Position numbers and translations under genes: made by a program. DNA of 64,000 nucleotides from NCBI GenBank assembly GCA_000727475.1, contig KL647335.1:1-64000 (forward strand), in the 5' to 3' direction. Below, one piece after another: positions 45,001 through 53,159 of the stretch. This DNA comes from Sarcocystis neurona (taxonomy: Eukaryota > Apicomplexa > Conoidasida > Eucoccidiorida > Sarcocystidae). Under the pieces are notes generated by a model. The model was not told the DNA's origin, ran no database searches, and worked only from the letters and a program-made list of their open reading frames with translations. How positions within the stretch are numbered: position 1 is the first letter of the stretch; the number at the start of each line of letters is the position of its first letter.

Positions 45001-47147
45001 ACTTTGCCAGAAATATATTTCTGGGGCAGGGGAAGGAAACGGCAAAGAAACGCGTTAGCCCCACATTCCCCCGGTGACGGGATGCTATTTTTCAAACGTG
45101 CTGTTGCTGTAGCTGGTGCTGTTCCTGACGCAACTCTGCTGGTGGTGGTGCGTTCGTCCACTTCCCTGCTGCAGCGGCTCCTGCCAGTGCTGCTGCTGCC
45201 GTCTCCCTGTTGCTGCTAAGGTTGCTGTCTCTCTCGGTGCTGCTGCTGCCGTCCGCTGTTGCCGCCGAGGTTGCTGCTTCTGTCCGTGCTGCTGCTGCGG
45301 TCCCGCTGCTGCCGCTGAGGTTGCTGCTTCTCTGGGTGTTGCTGCTGCTGCGGTCCCGCTGCTGCCGTTGAGGTTGCTGCTTCTCTGGGTGTTGCTGCTG
45401 CTGCGGTCCTGCTGTTGCCGGTGAGGCTGCTGCGTTTTTCTCGGTGCTGCTGCTGCTCTTGCTGCTGCTGATGCTGCTGCTGCTCTTGCTGCTGCTGTTG
45501 CTTCTGCTGCTGTTGCTGCTGCTCCACTTGTTGCCGCTGATGCTGGTTTGTTGCTGGTGGTCCGCAGGAACTTGAAGCAGCAGAGAAAGAAGACCCAACA
45601 GTGAAGAGTCTCGTTTTTTCCCAGTTTTGCTCCATGATCGATTTGATCGAGTGGAGACTGAAAAAGGGCGGAATTCGTTGTGCCAAGTTTGTCGGATCGA
45701 TGTCAGTTGTGTCACGGTAAGTCTGCTGCTGGTGGTGCCCCCCTCTTCCTGCTGCGGCGTACACACTGCCTGCAGCGGTCCTGTGCCGTGCGCCTATTGC
45801 CGCTGCTGCCGCTCTTCCTTGTCTAGCTGCTGCTGCTGCCGCTGTTTCTCCTCTGGCTCCTGCTGGTCACCGTCGCGGAGGGGGCTGCTGAGATGCTGTC
45901 CGCTGCCTAGGCTTCTAGGGATGTTGCCGCTTTCCATTGCGTCCGGCCGATCCCACTCCTCTTTCTTCCACTTCTGATGCTGCTCCTCCTCTCCCACGTG
46001 CTGCTGCTGCTGTGTTCGGCAGTTGCCGCTGGGGCTGCTGCTTCGCCTGTTGCTTCTCCTGCTGCTGACGCTCTTGCTGCGCGTCCGTCCTGTCTTGCCG
46101 CTGTTCCTGCTGTTGCTCGTTGTGTGCGTGTGTGCACGTGAACCAGCGTCTTCTTGACTTTCTTTTTTCCCTCTCCTTTCTCCACCGTGTTTCGTCCCTC
46201 AGGATTTCCTGACTCTGCAGTTTACCGGCTGTCTGCCGGTGCTGCCTGCATGCACGTCGAGCGTTTTTCTTCTTTTTATTGATTTCTCCGTTTCTCCGTC
46301 TTTACCGTTGTCCCCCACTCTTTTTTATGGATTTCTTCGGTTGTGGTCGCGTGGTTTTGCTTCTTGTCCTATTCCTTTTCACTCTCTGTCTCTCCGTCGT
46401 TGTGCTTCATGCCTCTCCTGGTTTGTGCATCTCCTTATCTCATTTTCCGTATTTCCTTCCTCCTGTCTTTTTCGTTTCGTCTACTTTCTCCGCCCTTTCC
46501 GTCTCTGTCTGTCTGTCTCCTTCCCTACTTCTTCCTCTTTCTCTGTTCATTTTTCTTCTCTTCTCTGCCCTCTCTCTTCTTTCGTATCTTTCTTCTCTTG
46601 TCTCTCTCCTCGCGCTCCTCCTTCTTATTCTTCTTCCACGTGGTGTCTCTTGACCGTGTGTCTCTCTTTTTATTCTTCAGTACTTCTCTGCATGATCTTG
46701 GAAGGCGTCTCGTCTCCTTGTTCCCCGCTCGTGTCTGCACATGCTTCTAGTTCACCTCATTTATAGTTTTCTTTGCTGCTCGTCCTTTGCTGCTGCAGGT
46801 CCAGCGTCCTGTACGCTTTTAATAATGATCCGACGCTGAAGGTGCTTCTTCTCTCTCTCAAAGCAGGGGGGGAAGGACTGAACTTGCAAGCTGCGAGTCG
46901 TATTTTCCTGATGGATCCTTGGTGGAACCCAGCAGCAGAAATGCAGGCGATTCAGCGAGCACATCGCATCGGCCAGAAACACCAGCGTGTCATTGCGACG
47001 CGCTTCATTGCAGAAAAAACGATCGAAGAACGAATTCTTCAACTGCAGGAGAAAAAGCGGCTGGTCTTCGACGGCACCGTCGGATCCTCGCAAGAAGCGA
47101 TGGCAAAGCTCACACAGGAAGACCTCCGATTTCTTTTTCAAAACTGA
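26980..47147 (+). CDS. RAD16: RAD16-like SNF2/RING DNA-repair ATPase, ten exons, 2,540 aa
   Basis: Join 26980-27199, 28405-29802, 31086-31477, 32857-36773, 38773-38902, 39446-39598, 41914-42123, 43937-44641, 45568-45716, 46799-47147. All nine introns are GT-AG and every phase matches, giving 7,623 nt. Domain order is: PARP-type zinc finger (78-116), SNF2 lobe 1 with DEMGMGKT (537-544), C2HC finger (669-689), UBA (about 990-1030), SAP (about 1140-1182), DEAH (1695-1698), TGTPLQNR (from 1930), Cys cluster (1958-1983), [14 protein letters not shown] (2130-2205), helicase C with [13 protein letters not shown] and QRAHRIGQ (to 2484), and terminal LRFLFQN. Order and end match yeast Rad16 and plant RAD16-like proteins, which act in global-genome nucleotide excision repair as a DNA-stimulated ATPase with a ubiquitin-ligase RING. 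Yeast Rad16 is about 790 aa; the excess here is Ala/Gln/Ser/Glu-rich insertions. The orthology call is firm, but expression and exact 5' end are unproven. Confidence 0.9.
27200..28404 (+). other. RAD16-like intron 1
   Basis: GTAATT...CTACAG, 1,205 nt. It contains a pyrimidine-rich block (27489-27640, repeated TCTCTCTCT) and ends in a CTG-rich tract (GCTGCTGCTGGGGCG, TGCTGTGCTGCTGTTCCTGC) directly before the acceptor. CAG-type sequence at 27859-27877 is an exception to the intron CTG polarity. Confidence 0.7.
28405..29802 (+). CDS. RAD16: RAD16-like exon 2: PARP-type zinc finger and SNF2 motif I start
   Basis: Encodes residues 74-539 plus one base. It opens with [16 protein letters not shown] and CWLHATPSC: Cys78-x2-Cys81-x29-His111-x4-Cys116 with the Gly-Arg-type LRVG and W-x-H signature of PARP-type (nick-sensing) zinc fingers, followed by [19 protein letters not shown] long Glu/Lys/Gln/Ser linker with CAG tracts (28610-29070) has a basic KRIKKEE patch. 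The C-terminal part has [15 protein letters not shown] and [10 protein letters not shown], the start of the SNF2 core. The intron interrupts Gly540 in the middle of the Walker A motif. The canonical PARP finger ends H-x2-C, so the H-x4-C spacing is a deviation. Confidence 0.85.
29803..31085 (+). other. RAD16-like intron 2
   Basis: GTAATT...CACACAG, 1,283 nt, splitting the Walker A codons. It is full of TA/TG microsatellites (29840-30220, including a long TA run at 29984-30010) and three copies of a TGTGTGTCTTTA-type motif (about 30565-30690). Confidence 0.75.
29984..30010. repeat. TA microsatellite in intron 2
   Basis: Thirteen TA units in a row, flanked by further ATGTATATGTA-type sequence. 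Frames through it give only IYIYIY peptides. Confidence 0.95.
31086..31477 (+). CDS. RAD16: RAD16-like exon 3: SNF2 lobe 1 motifs I-Ib
   Basis: Encodes residues 540 (split) to 670. It starts by completing [13 protein letters not shown] (Walker A), then [20 protein letters not shown] (motif Ia region) and [18 protein letters not shown] (motif Ib region). It ends KHKRLCK, supplying the first cysteine of the C2HC finger. Donor AAG|GTAAGA, phase 0. A Gly/Ala-rich loop ([20 protein letters not shown]) is inserted between motifs I and Ia. Confidence 0.92.
31478..32856 (+). other. RAD16-like intron 3
   Basis: GTAAGA...GCTGCAG, 1,379 nt. TA microsatellites lie at 32090-32190. The last 430 bases are rich in CTG/GCTG and CGTCTC, running up to the acceptor. 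Confidence 0.75.
32857..36773 (+). CDS. RAD16: RAD16-like exon 4: C2HC, UBA, SAP, DEAH and motif III
   Basis: A 3,917-nt exon encoding residues 671-1975 plus two bases. It completes [21 protein letters not shown] (Cys669-x2-Cys672-x11-His684-x4-Cys689), the finger found at the same place in plant RAD16-like proteins. It then has CAG-derived Ala/Gln/Ser tracts, a UBA domain ([11 protein letters not shown] 999-1009, VEEAVRLL 1019-1026) and a SAP domain (1140-1182, core [15 protein letters not shown]). Several Glu/Lys/Ser-rich linkers follow, then [20 protein letters not shown] (DEAH at 1695). A second Ser/Glu/Ala-rich insert (about 1717-1917) precedes [20 protein letters not shown]. It ends in CKKNGCQC. 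Sense-strand repeats are CAG and GAA/GAG. UBA and SAP matches are clear by consensus; their placement inside helicase lobe 1 is unusual. Confidence 0.9.
37143..37290 (+). repeat. Three-copy minisatellite, period about 63 bp
   Basis: GGGACACAA(G/A)TAT(A/C)A(A/C)C occurs at about 37143, 37207 and 37269. Each copy is followed by TA/TG microsatellite sequence of variable length. Confidence 0.8.
37804..37823. repeat. TA microsatellite in intron 4
   Basis: Ten TA units, one of several in this intron. It has no coding meaning. Confidence 0.9.
38773..38902 (+). CDS. RAD16: RAD16-like exon 5: metal-binding cluster
   Basis: Encodes residues 1976 (split) to 2019. It starts [24 protein letters not shown]: Arg1976 is completed from AG+G, then Glu-Cys-Val-Lys-Cys-Gly-His. 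Together with Cys1958, Cys1963 and Cys1965 in exon 4 this rebuilds the Cys/His cluster found in Rad16 after motif III. It continues with NPIKRCG and AALNNLKRD. Donor GAC|GTAGGT, phase 0. Confidence 0.9.
38903..39445 (+). other. RAD16-like intron 5
   Basis: GTAGGT...GGGCAG, 543 nt. The last 170 bases are dominated by GCTGCTG and CTGCTGTT blocks ahead of the acceptor. Confidence 0.8.
39446..39598 (+). CDS. RAD16: RAD16-like exon 6: SNF2 linker
   Basis: Encodes residues 2020-2070, containing [38 protein letters not shown] and [17 protein letters not shown] is a strong Rad16-type signature (yeast has the same LRRTKVERA). Acceptor GGCAG, donor TTT|GTAAGT, both phase 0. Confidence 0.93.
39599..41913 (+). 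other. RAD16-like intron 6
   Basis: GTAAGT...CCGCAG, the longest intron at 2,315 nt. It carries TA microsatellites, a four-copy 123-133-bp minisatellite (40380-40885), and a CTG/TTGCTG-rich 3' end (41550-41575 and 41880-41905). Confidence 0.75.
40380..40885 (+). repeat. Four-copy intronic minisatellite, period 123-133 bp
   Basis: Each unit has an [15 protein letters not shown] purine block, then a CTTATATAGCCG-like or CTTATGTAAC-like block (about 40465, 40588, 40714, 40847), then ATTTGGACGGA(C/G)AG or its relatives, then TA/TG-rich DNA. Units are diverged and vary in length. Confidence 0.7.
41914..42123 (+). CDS. RAD16: RAD16-like exon 7: linker and first RING cysteines
   Basis: Encodes residues 2071-2140: [20 protein letters not shown] followed by [13 protein letters not shown]. 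This is nearly the same as the equivalent segment in plant RAD16-like proteins and close to yeast Rad16. It ends [14 protein letters not shown], giving RING Cys2130 and Cys2133. Acceptor CCGCAG, donor GCC|GTGAGT, phase 0. Confidence 0.93.
42124..43936 (+). other. RAD16-like intron 7
   Basis: GTGAGT...ATGCAG, 1,813 nt. It begins with a long CTGTCTCTCT pyrimidine-rich region (42140-42480), followed by about eight degenerate copies of a short GTCC(C/G)CAATTA unit (42535-42860), TA tracts and another pyrimidine-rich region (43070-43400). Confidence 0.75.
42535..42860 (+). repeat. Degenerate short minisatellite in intron 7
   Basis: About eight occurrences of TATGT(A)TGTCC.CAATTA(TA)-like units (near 42540, 42628, 42655, 42685, 42740, 42760, 42788, 42847), interspersed with TA/TG. 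A (TA)n run lies at 42799-42819. Confidence 0.55.
43937..44641 (+). CDS. RAD16: RAD16-like exon 8: RING and start of helicase C
   Basis: Encodes residues 2141-2375. It continues the RING: Cys2148-x-His2150-x2-His2153-x2-Cys2156, then a Gly/Ala-rich insert ([18 protein letters not shown]), then Cys2202-Pro-Ala-Cys2205 and YAPLTVDL. This is a RING-H2 pattern, with His at the position of the fifth Cys in yeast Rad16. A Glu/Arg-rich insert follows, then [10 protein letters not shown] and [16 protein letters not shown], the conserved SSTKIEAL of the family. The donor CAG|GTCAGA is weaker than the others. The acceptor choice (ATGCAG) is supported by phase and alignment. Confidence 0.85.
44642..45567 (+). 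other. RAD16-like intron 8
   Basis: GTCAGA...CCGCAG, 926 nt. From about 45100 to the acceptor it is an almost unbroken GCTGCTG/CTGTTGCTG tract. In the antisense direction this gives long Gln/Ser/Ala frames that are artefacts of the repeat. Confidence 0.8.
45100..45560. repeat. CTG trinucleotide tract upstream of a splice acceptor
   Basis: About 460 bases of imperfect CTG repeats, including internal about 60-bp tandem units (TTGCTGCTTCTCTGGGTGTT repeats near 45320 and 45380). It ends about ten bases before the AG at 45567. Confidence 0.9.
45568..45716 (+). CDS. RAD16: RAD16-like exon 9: helicase C motif IV
   Basis: Encodes residues 2376-2424 plus two bases: [20 protein letters not shown], then [17 protein letters not shown]. 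It matches VFSQFTSMLDLVEWRLK of yeast Rad16. Donor CG|GTAAGT, phase 2. The splice makes Arg2425, and the segment from GSMS to LKAGG then has exactly the same length as in yeast Rad16. Confidence 0.93.
45717..46798 (+). other. RAD16-like intron 9
   Basis: GTAAGT...GCTGCAG, 1,082 nt. The first part has CTG-rich blocks (45820-46110). From 46240 to 46700 it is a long pyrimidine-rich tract (TCTCTCCGT, CTTCTTCC). It ends TTTGCTGCTGCAG. Confidence 0.8.
46799..47147 (+). CDS. RAD16: RAD16-like exon 10: helicase C motifs V-VI and C terminus
   Basis: Encodes residues 2425 (split) to 2540 and [22 protein letters not shown] (motif V), [20 protein letters not shown] and RIGQ (motif VI), [19 protein letters not shown], and a terminal [14 protein letters not shown]. 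Yeast Rad16 ends in the closely similar LTPADLQFLFNN, which fixes the stop. A purine-rich stretch follows as the probable 3' UTR. Confidence 0.95.
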
Positions 47148-48299
47148 AACGCGCCGCCCACCGAAGAAGAAAAACGTTTGAAGAAGGGAAACAGCAAAAA
47201 GTGGGGGAACGAAGAAGGGGCACGGGAGAAAAGAGGGAAAAAAGGTCAAGAAGAGTCACTGGGGGAGCCAAACACAGACAGAGAGAGAGACAACACGAGA
47301 GGAAAGAAGAAGAAGAAAAAGGAGTAGGAAAAAGAAGCACGCTGTCTTGTGTAGTGCCTGCAGCTGCCATCAGAAGGACACTTGCAGATCTATCTTTTGG
47401 TCGTAATGTCCACTTGTGTATGTGTGCCATACGTGTATGTTTCCGCTGATGTAAGCGTGTGTGATGATGTGTACCTATAACGGCTTTTGCCAGAGAAAGG
47501 CACGCAAGAAAACACGCGAGGGAGCCCACGTTGGGGTAGGCAGAGTCTCCTGTCTGTTTTTCCTCTCTTTCCAGGTATCTGTTCAAGTGGATTCACGCGT
47601 GTGTACGCCCATACCTCTTCGTCTATGTACTCATATACATGAATGTCATTCGTATGTGAGTAGTAGTGAGAGGAAGGGAAGAGAACAAGAAACAAAGAGG
47701 AACAGAACCCTCTGAAAGAGGGTGCAGGAAAACAGACGAGGAGAGAGGAAAACAGGTGGCGACGACGGCCTCGTAGAAATTTGTGTTACAGAAAGTCTCT
47801 GCGTGCGGCTGGAGCGCGCATCAGGAGGAGAATGAGCAACGCACGTGTTTGCAAAAACGTTTGCTTCTTGTCGCCGGTTTCGTGAAATTCATTTTAGAAG
47901 AAGAAGAAACACCAGGCACATGAACAACGATGCACGTACGAAGTTGGGAAGGAGAACACGCGCGTGAAGAGCGTTGTCCTCGTACGGTAGTTGAGGCAGG
48001 AGGAAGAAACGGCGATGTGCTGCATGATTGTACGCAGAATGCGTGGGCAAAGATGAACAAGTAGATGTTACGAGAAGGCAAAACCGCAGGACGGAGCTAG
48101 AGAAGCCTAGGTGCAAGGGTGCGGAAGAACGCCCAGTGTCTCCGTGCGCGCATATAACAGCAGCGTTTTTATATGTTTAAAAGCGAAGAAGAGTCTGGTG
48201 CTCGCGCGTGCGTCTGGACGCTGCTTGTCGCGACGATACGGTACCGGTCAGCACGGCGTACATTGGTGGTTGAAAAATACAAAGAAGAAGACGCAGGTG
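47148..48299. other. Region downstream of the RAD16-like gene
   Basis: It begins with about 180 bases of GAA/AAG-rich sequence, probably the RAD16 3' UTR. The remainder holds only short frames (up to 158 codons, minus 47110-47586, overlapping the RAD16 end) and no recognisable domain. Confidence 0.45.
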
Positions 48300-48423
48300 A
48301 TGGAAGTCGATGGACCTTTTGCCGTGACCGAGGCTGTCGACTACTACTTTGCTGATGGCAGACGACCCACTGTCCCGCAGAAGAAGAAGAAGGGGCGCTG
48401 CCGCTGCGGGTGTAGCGCGGTGG
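48300..48423 (+). CDS. Candidate exon of an unknown gene (a)
   Basis: An ATG at 48300 starts MEVDGPFAVTEAVDYYFADG, continuing RRPTVPQKKKKGRCRCGCSA. The composition is non-repetitive and protein-like. A GTACGC donor-like site follows at 48424, leaving phase 1. The acceptor at 48964-48965 of the next candidate exon fits this phase. I do not recognise the family. An alternative is that the exon begins at 48297 after an acceptor (ACGCAG) with further coding upstream. Confidence 0.25.
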
Positions 48424-48965
48424 GTACGCTGATCTCAGCTGTGGAGTACAGACACGCCTGCAGTCGTCTACTTCATAGCTCACACGATCGTTCCACGTAA
48501 AAAAGAAACTTTGCAATCATTAGCCGCACCCGCTTTTTTTCATTCACGCCCCCAGAGAGGTGTAGGGCTGGTAGACAGCTGTTTGTGGACAGGAAGTGCG
48601 CGACTGGCAGCGACACACGCGTATTGTCTATCTCTTTCGATTACAAAGGCATGAAGGATTGGCTAAAAAAAAGAAGCGGCGTGGACCTTTGCAGCGAAGC
48701 GCCATCTTGAACGGTGCGAGCAGAATTACATCTACACACGCAGACGGCTTGCCGCGCACACGCATATATATTGTCTTCTTGGTTCGTTGAACCACAGCAC
48801 AGCATGGAAGCAAACATTTGGAAGGGAAACCAGTGGTTACGTATCTCTCTCCCTGCGTCTCTTCGCCCACTCTGTTGCTCCATCAGTCTTTCTCGTTCTG
48901 TCCGTTTGCCCAGTGCGTTATTACTCCTACGAAAGGTTACTCCGTCACTCTTCCTCTCGCTACAG

Positions 48966-49148
48966 GCGCCTCTCACGTTCGCTCTCTGTCGCTTGCTGCA
49001 TCTGCCTTCTCCGTCTTTCACCGCTGCCTTTTGGCTTCCTCTCCTGTCCGTTGCACGTGGGAGAAGGAGAAACAGTTGCTGCGCGTGCGGCGCGTGCGCG
49101 AGTACCACTTGCTGGTGCAACCGCGCGACATCTTCGTCGACTCCAAAA
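48966..49148 (+). CDS. Candidate exon of an unknown gene (b)
   Basis: It follows a pyrimidine-rich stretch ending CTCTCGCTACAG. It reads ASHVRSLSLAASAFSVFHRC, then LLASSPVRCTWEKEKQLL, then RVRRVREYHLLVQPRDIFVD. The second half looks like a folded, conserved protein segment, but I could not place it. Donor-like AAAA|GTAGAT, phase 1 in and phase 1 out, which is compatible with candidate exon (a). Joining (a) and (b) is inference. Confidence 0.28.
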
Positions 49149-51270
49149 GTAGATGCCCCTGCCCTACCATTTACACACTAAAGAGGTGCCCCCCGTTTGT
49201 GATGCAGGACCCTGCTTCGTAGAGCCCTGCACGAACGCAAACGTAGACTTTCTTGCTGTTGTTCTCCTTATTTATCTGCCGAGAGTGGTACTTCTTCGCT
49301 GTCGCGCGTCCGTCCGTACGGCTCGAGCGTCGACTGCCTGCAAGCGGCTTGAAAGAATTTGAACTGCGCAGCTGCGTGTCTCTTCTCCAAGCATGTGGCT
49401 GCGCACCCCGTTGCCGCGCAGAAAAGGCTCGTGCAGACATAAAGACCGGACATGCTCCAGCAACACGCTTTCCGGATCTTGAAGTTGGCGTTCTCCAATG
49501 TTGCCGTGGTCCATGCTTTTTTCGTCTCACGAAACATATCTATGCAGTTTTCGGTCGAAAAAATATTTCTTGAATTTCTGTACGTGTCCAGCGAGACAGC
49601 GATGCAAAAGAAACACATACATGTTCGGATCTCTGACAGTAAGGTTTACCGCCGAACATCTTGCGTGAGGATGATGTAGAAAAGACGGAAGGGTAACGCT
49701 TGTAGTACGTTCGTTTGCGCTGTCCGTATCACGTCAGGGTCAGACGTATCTCCGCAGCACAAATGCAGCATCTGGGCTCCTGCTGAGCCGATGAACGTCG
49801 TGAGGTGGTAATGAGGAGACAACGACCGCATACTGGGCAAGCAACACGAACTGTTGACGTTCTTTTGAGTGCCGCCCTGCTGATGCTGTTATGAGTGCGG
49901 TACAGTTGAGCTGGAATCCCTTCACGCGGGAAAACTGGTGGTTACCGTTTGACTATTCTTGTTCACATATGTACGGGGATATCAACACGTCCCGACGCAG
50001 GGTTCTATATACCAGGTGCTACCTTGCGATACTCCTGTCATCCCCGTAAGGGTAGTGCGAGATGAACATTTACATACATATCTGTATATATAGATTATAT
50101 GTATGTATGTGCACTCCTGCTCCCCGACGAAGAGAAAACAAGTTTGCTTCCTTGTATGCCCTGTGGTGCGCACCGGAATAAATCGTGTCTGATGCAACGG
50201 CCGGTAGCGTAGGTCGAAGACACGTCTTTTTCCCGTTCTCCTTGTTGATGATGTGCTTTCTAGCAGAGGGTGAAAACGTCAGTCATATGTGTGTGTATAA
50301 ATAGATATGTGTACGCCCTCGTCTGTTTCTCTTTTTCACACAACTTATAACGTATGTCCATCTCCCGTGTGTATCAAAAAATACATAGCTTTTCCTTCTT
50401 AAAGGAAATTATTTGTGAACTAGGCATTATAGCCGCCTCTGAGACCCCATGTCTGACGATACATATCTCGTTCTGCGCCAATAGCAAAGCTTTCGAGTGC
50501 TAAAGGGCAGCACTGCAGACTTGTGAAGGTGATCAGAGAAAATGGACGTATTTGGATTTCGCAAAGGTTACAGGCGCGTATTTTCAAACGCACAATGCTT
50601 CAAATTTTCCTGCTGGTCTCCTACGGTGAAATACGCTTTCGACTTAGTTCCACAATTATGCAAGGCATTCATACGTGGTACTTCTTCGTGCAAGGTCACA
50701 CGCAGAGACGTGAATATACTCATGCGGTCCACTGCGAACATCTGTTCGTGTACACAGATATACACATACATATATATATATATGCATAAATATACAGACG
50801 AATATAGTCTGTAAGTACAGATCAATGTGTATCCCTATTGCAGTGCGTACGTACGTGTGTAGGTATGTGTATCTCAATATGAGCGTGTGTACACTCAAAT
50901 ACACGTTTACTCATATGAGCGTGTGTACACACGAATACACGTTTACTCTTTAGTCACGCACGCGTGTACCAGTGGATACGTATCTGTAAATCAACGTATG
51001 TATATATATACGTAGATTTATATGTATGCGTACACACCTGCCTACTCGCATGAAGGAGTATGTAGACTTCTCTAAAGGCTCAGACGTACGCACGTGCATC
51101 CCAAGATTCGCTTTATATTCATAATGGGGCTGTTACACATGTATACTACATGTGCATCTGCATGTATGCACATATACACGCCCTGGCTTCCCACGGAGTG
51201 GCATCCCGGCACCCGATGCTACAGCCGCCAAGGATTTATCTGCCCAAACCCTTTGCATCGCATGCACCAG
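49149..51270. other. No certain gene; tandem repeats and microsatellites
   Basis: Short frames include a non-repetitive one at 49452-49679 with no recognised motif. TA/TG sequences occur at 50280-50310 and 50750-50800. A two-copy 36-bp repeat lies at 50877-50948. Confidence 0.45.
50877..50948 (+). repeat. Two-copy 36-bp tandem repeat
   Basis: Both units begin ATATGAGCGTGTGTACAC and end ACACGTTTACTC, with two differences between them. Confidence 0.9.
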
Positions 51271-51557
51271 GCACAGCCGTTGGTGTAAGCGCAGCAGTAG
51301 CTGATGCAGATGCCCGGCGACTTCCTTTCAAAAGCAACGGCAGCAGCTGCGTGAATAACCGTCGCAGCAGTGGGAGTAACAGCAACAGGATACCAGTCCC
51401 AAGGGCAATAGCGGAAGCAACAGCAGCAGCAGTAGCACTGTCGGAAGCAGCAGCAGCAGCAGCAACAGTAACCGCAACGCCAGCAGCGACAGCAGTACCA
51501 CCGGAGGCAGCAAGCCCGGGAGTCGCAGGCGGTTGCTTGCAACGGTGTTTGAAGTGA
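51271..51557 (+). CDS. Candidate Ala/Ser-rich exon with CAG-type repeats
   Basis: A plus-strand frame after CATGCACCAG reads TAVGVSAAVADADARRLPFK, then NGSSCVNNRRSSGSNSNRI, an alanine-rich stretch and a TGA at 51555. The triplet repeats are CAG/GCA on the plus strand, the polarity seen in the RAD16-like exons. The phase would accept the overhang of candidate exon (b). There is no recognisable domain, and it could instead be read from an upstream ATG at 51219. Confidence 0.25.
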
Positions 51558-53159
51558 TCGAGCTCCGATCCGGAAAGAAACTCCTGTGTGGTAATCGTGA
51601 GTGAATTTCTCCTGAAATGGAGTCTCCGCTTCAAAATACAGCTGAGCACTCTATTCGTAAATCTCCTTTCAAAACCTATATGTAAATATGCATACGTCTA
51701 CGTGCATGCGTTCTTCCATACTCTATGCATATATATATATATATCCGTACGTGTACGCGCATGCGTTCTTCCATCCATATATATTGCCATTCGTGTACGC
51801 GCATGCGTTCTAACATACTCCATGCATATATATTCCTAAGCAGAGAAAAGACGAGAAAGCTACATCTCAGAATCCTACCACACAGTGTAGGCATCCCCGA
51901 ATATGCCGGAAGTGGTTGAATGCCACAATGTCTACACGCATGGATTTCTCTGCCGTCCACAACTTTCTACTTTTTACACACGTACGTGCGAATGGTCGCA
52001 GTGTATCACGAGCTCTGCACATGGGGTGCATCGACGCGTAAATGCGGGCAAATTCTTCTCATTCCACAAGAAAGACGCTGCCTTAGGAGAGCTCCACCCG
52101 GTACAAAAATACGGAGAAACGCCTTCTCGGGTGTACAGACACCGGAAGTCGCTACTGCTGGTTAAAAATACACAAACATACTTTCTCCCCTTCTCGACAG
52201 AAAGTACACCAATACAAATACATACACATATACATATACATATATATACATATACATATATATATACATATATGTATGTATACATATATGTATATATACA
52301 TATAGGGATGCAGCCACATGCGCGCAATGCAACGCTGGTGTTTTCTATGCAGAAACGGTATCTAGACGTATTGCTGATGACCACCAAGCATATACATGTA
52401 CACACATACATATATATATATATATATGCAGACTTACCTAATGCCCCTAACACAGAAAGAATCACGTAAAGTATCCTTTACACAGATATATACACATATC
52501 TGTGTCTACGTTCGCACGCGGTAGAAGAATCCCCATATATCTATACACATATATCTGTACCCGTGATTTACATGTAGACATCCTATATACGAAAACATCT
52601 GCTGGGGCTCACCTTTCCCATCGGTGCATTATATATATATATATACATACACATATATATATACATACACATATATATATGTATATATTTCCATACATAT
52701 ACAGATATGGAGAGATTGAAAGAGACAAAGACAGATAGGTTCCTGCTGCCTTTTAAAAAGTCTGAAACGCGCGCCAGTTCCGGCGGAGAAAAACGAAGAA
52801 GCGCCCGTACTACTAACGAACAGCAAAGAACTCATCGCTGCAGAAAGCCGATCCCCGGCCCAGCAGCAACTTCTGTAAAAGAAGTAGCGCCAGCGATGCT
52901 TCGCAGACACTCTGCACAGGCAGGTCGACCTGCAGGGGAAGAAACTGCTGCAGCAATCCGGCCTACACAGCAGCACTCCCAACTGCAGCTGCAGCCACAC
53001 GAGCTGCGGAAGACTGCCCTCCCAGCAGCACGTCGCGCAAGGGCTGCAGCACACTCTGTGGACTGCCCACGCCCTCTTCAGTGGCAGCAAAAACGCAGAC
53101 ATTCACATACTCTATATAGATACACAGATTTATACGTACGTATGGACATCCGACAGATT
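51558..53159. other. Minisatellite, microsatellites and a CAG-bearing block
   Basis: A three-copy repeat lies at 51699-51830 and dense TA/CA microsatellites at 52215-52300 and 52625-52690. At 52740-53095 there is a CAG-type block with several open plus-strand frames, for example SLKRAPVPAEKNEEAPVLLT in one frame, that could be an exon of an Eimeria-type repeat protein. No frame stands out over the whole block. Confidence 0.35.
51699..51830 (+). repeat. Three-copy repeat with GCATGCGTTCT core
   Basis: CGTG(TACGC)GCATGCGTTCTTCCATAC-like units occur near 51699, 51749 and 51793, separated by ATGCATATATAT tracts. Confidence 0.75.

Noticed and set aside
45092..45766. Minus-strand 182-224-codon Gln/Ser/Ala frames
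   Set aside because: They are created by the CTG tract of intron 8 and overlap the conserved exon 9 in antisense; no domain.
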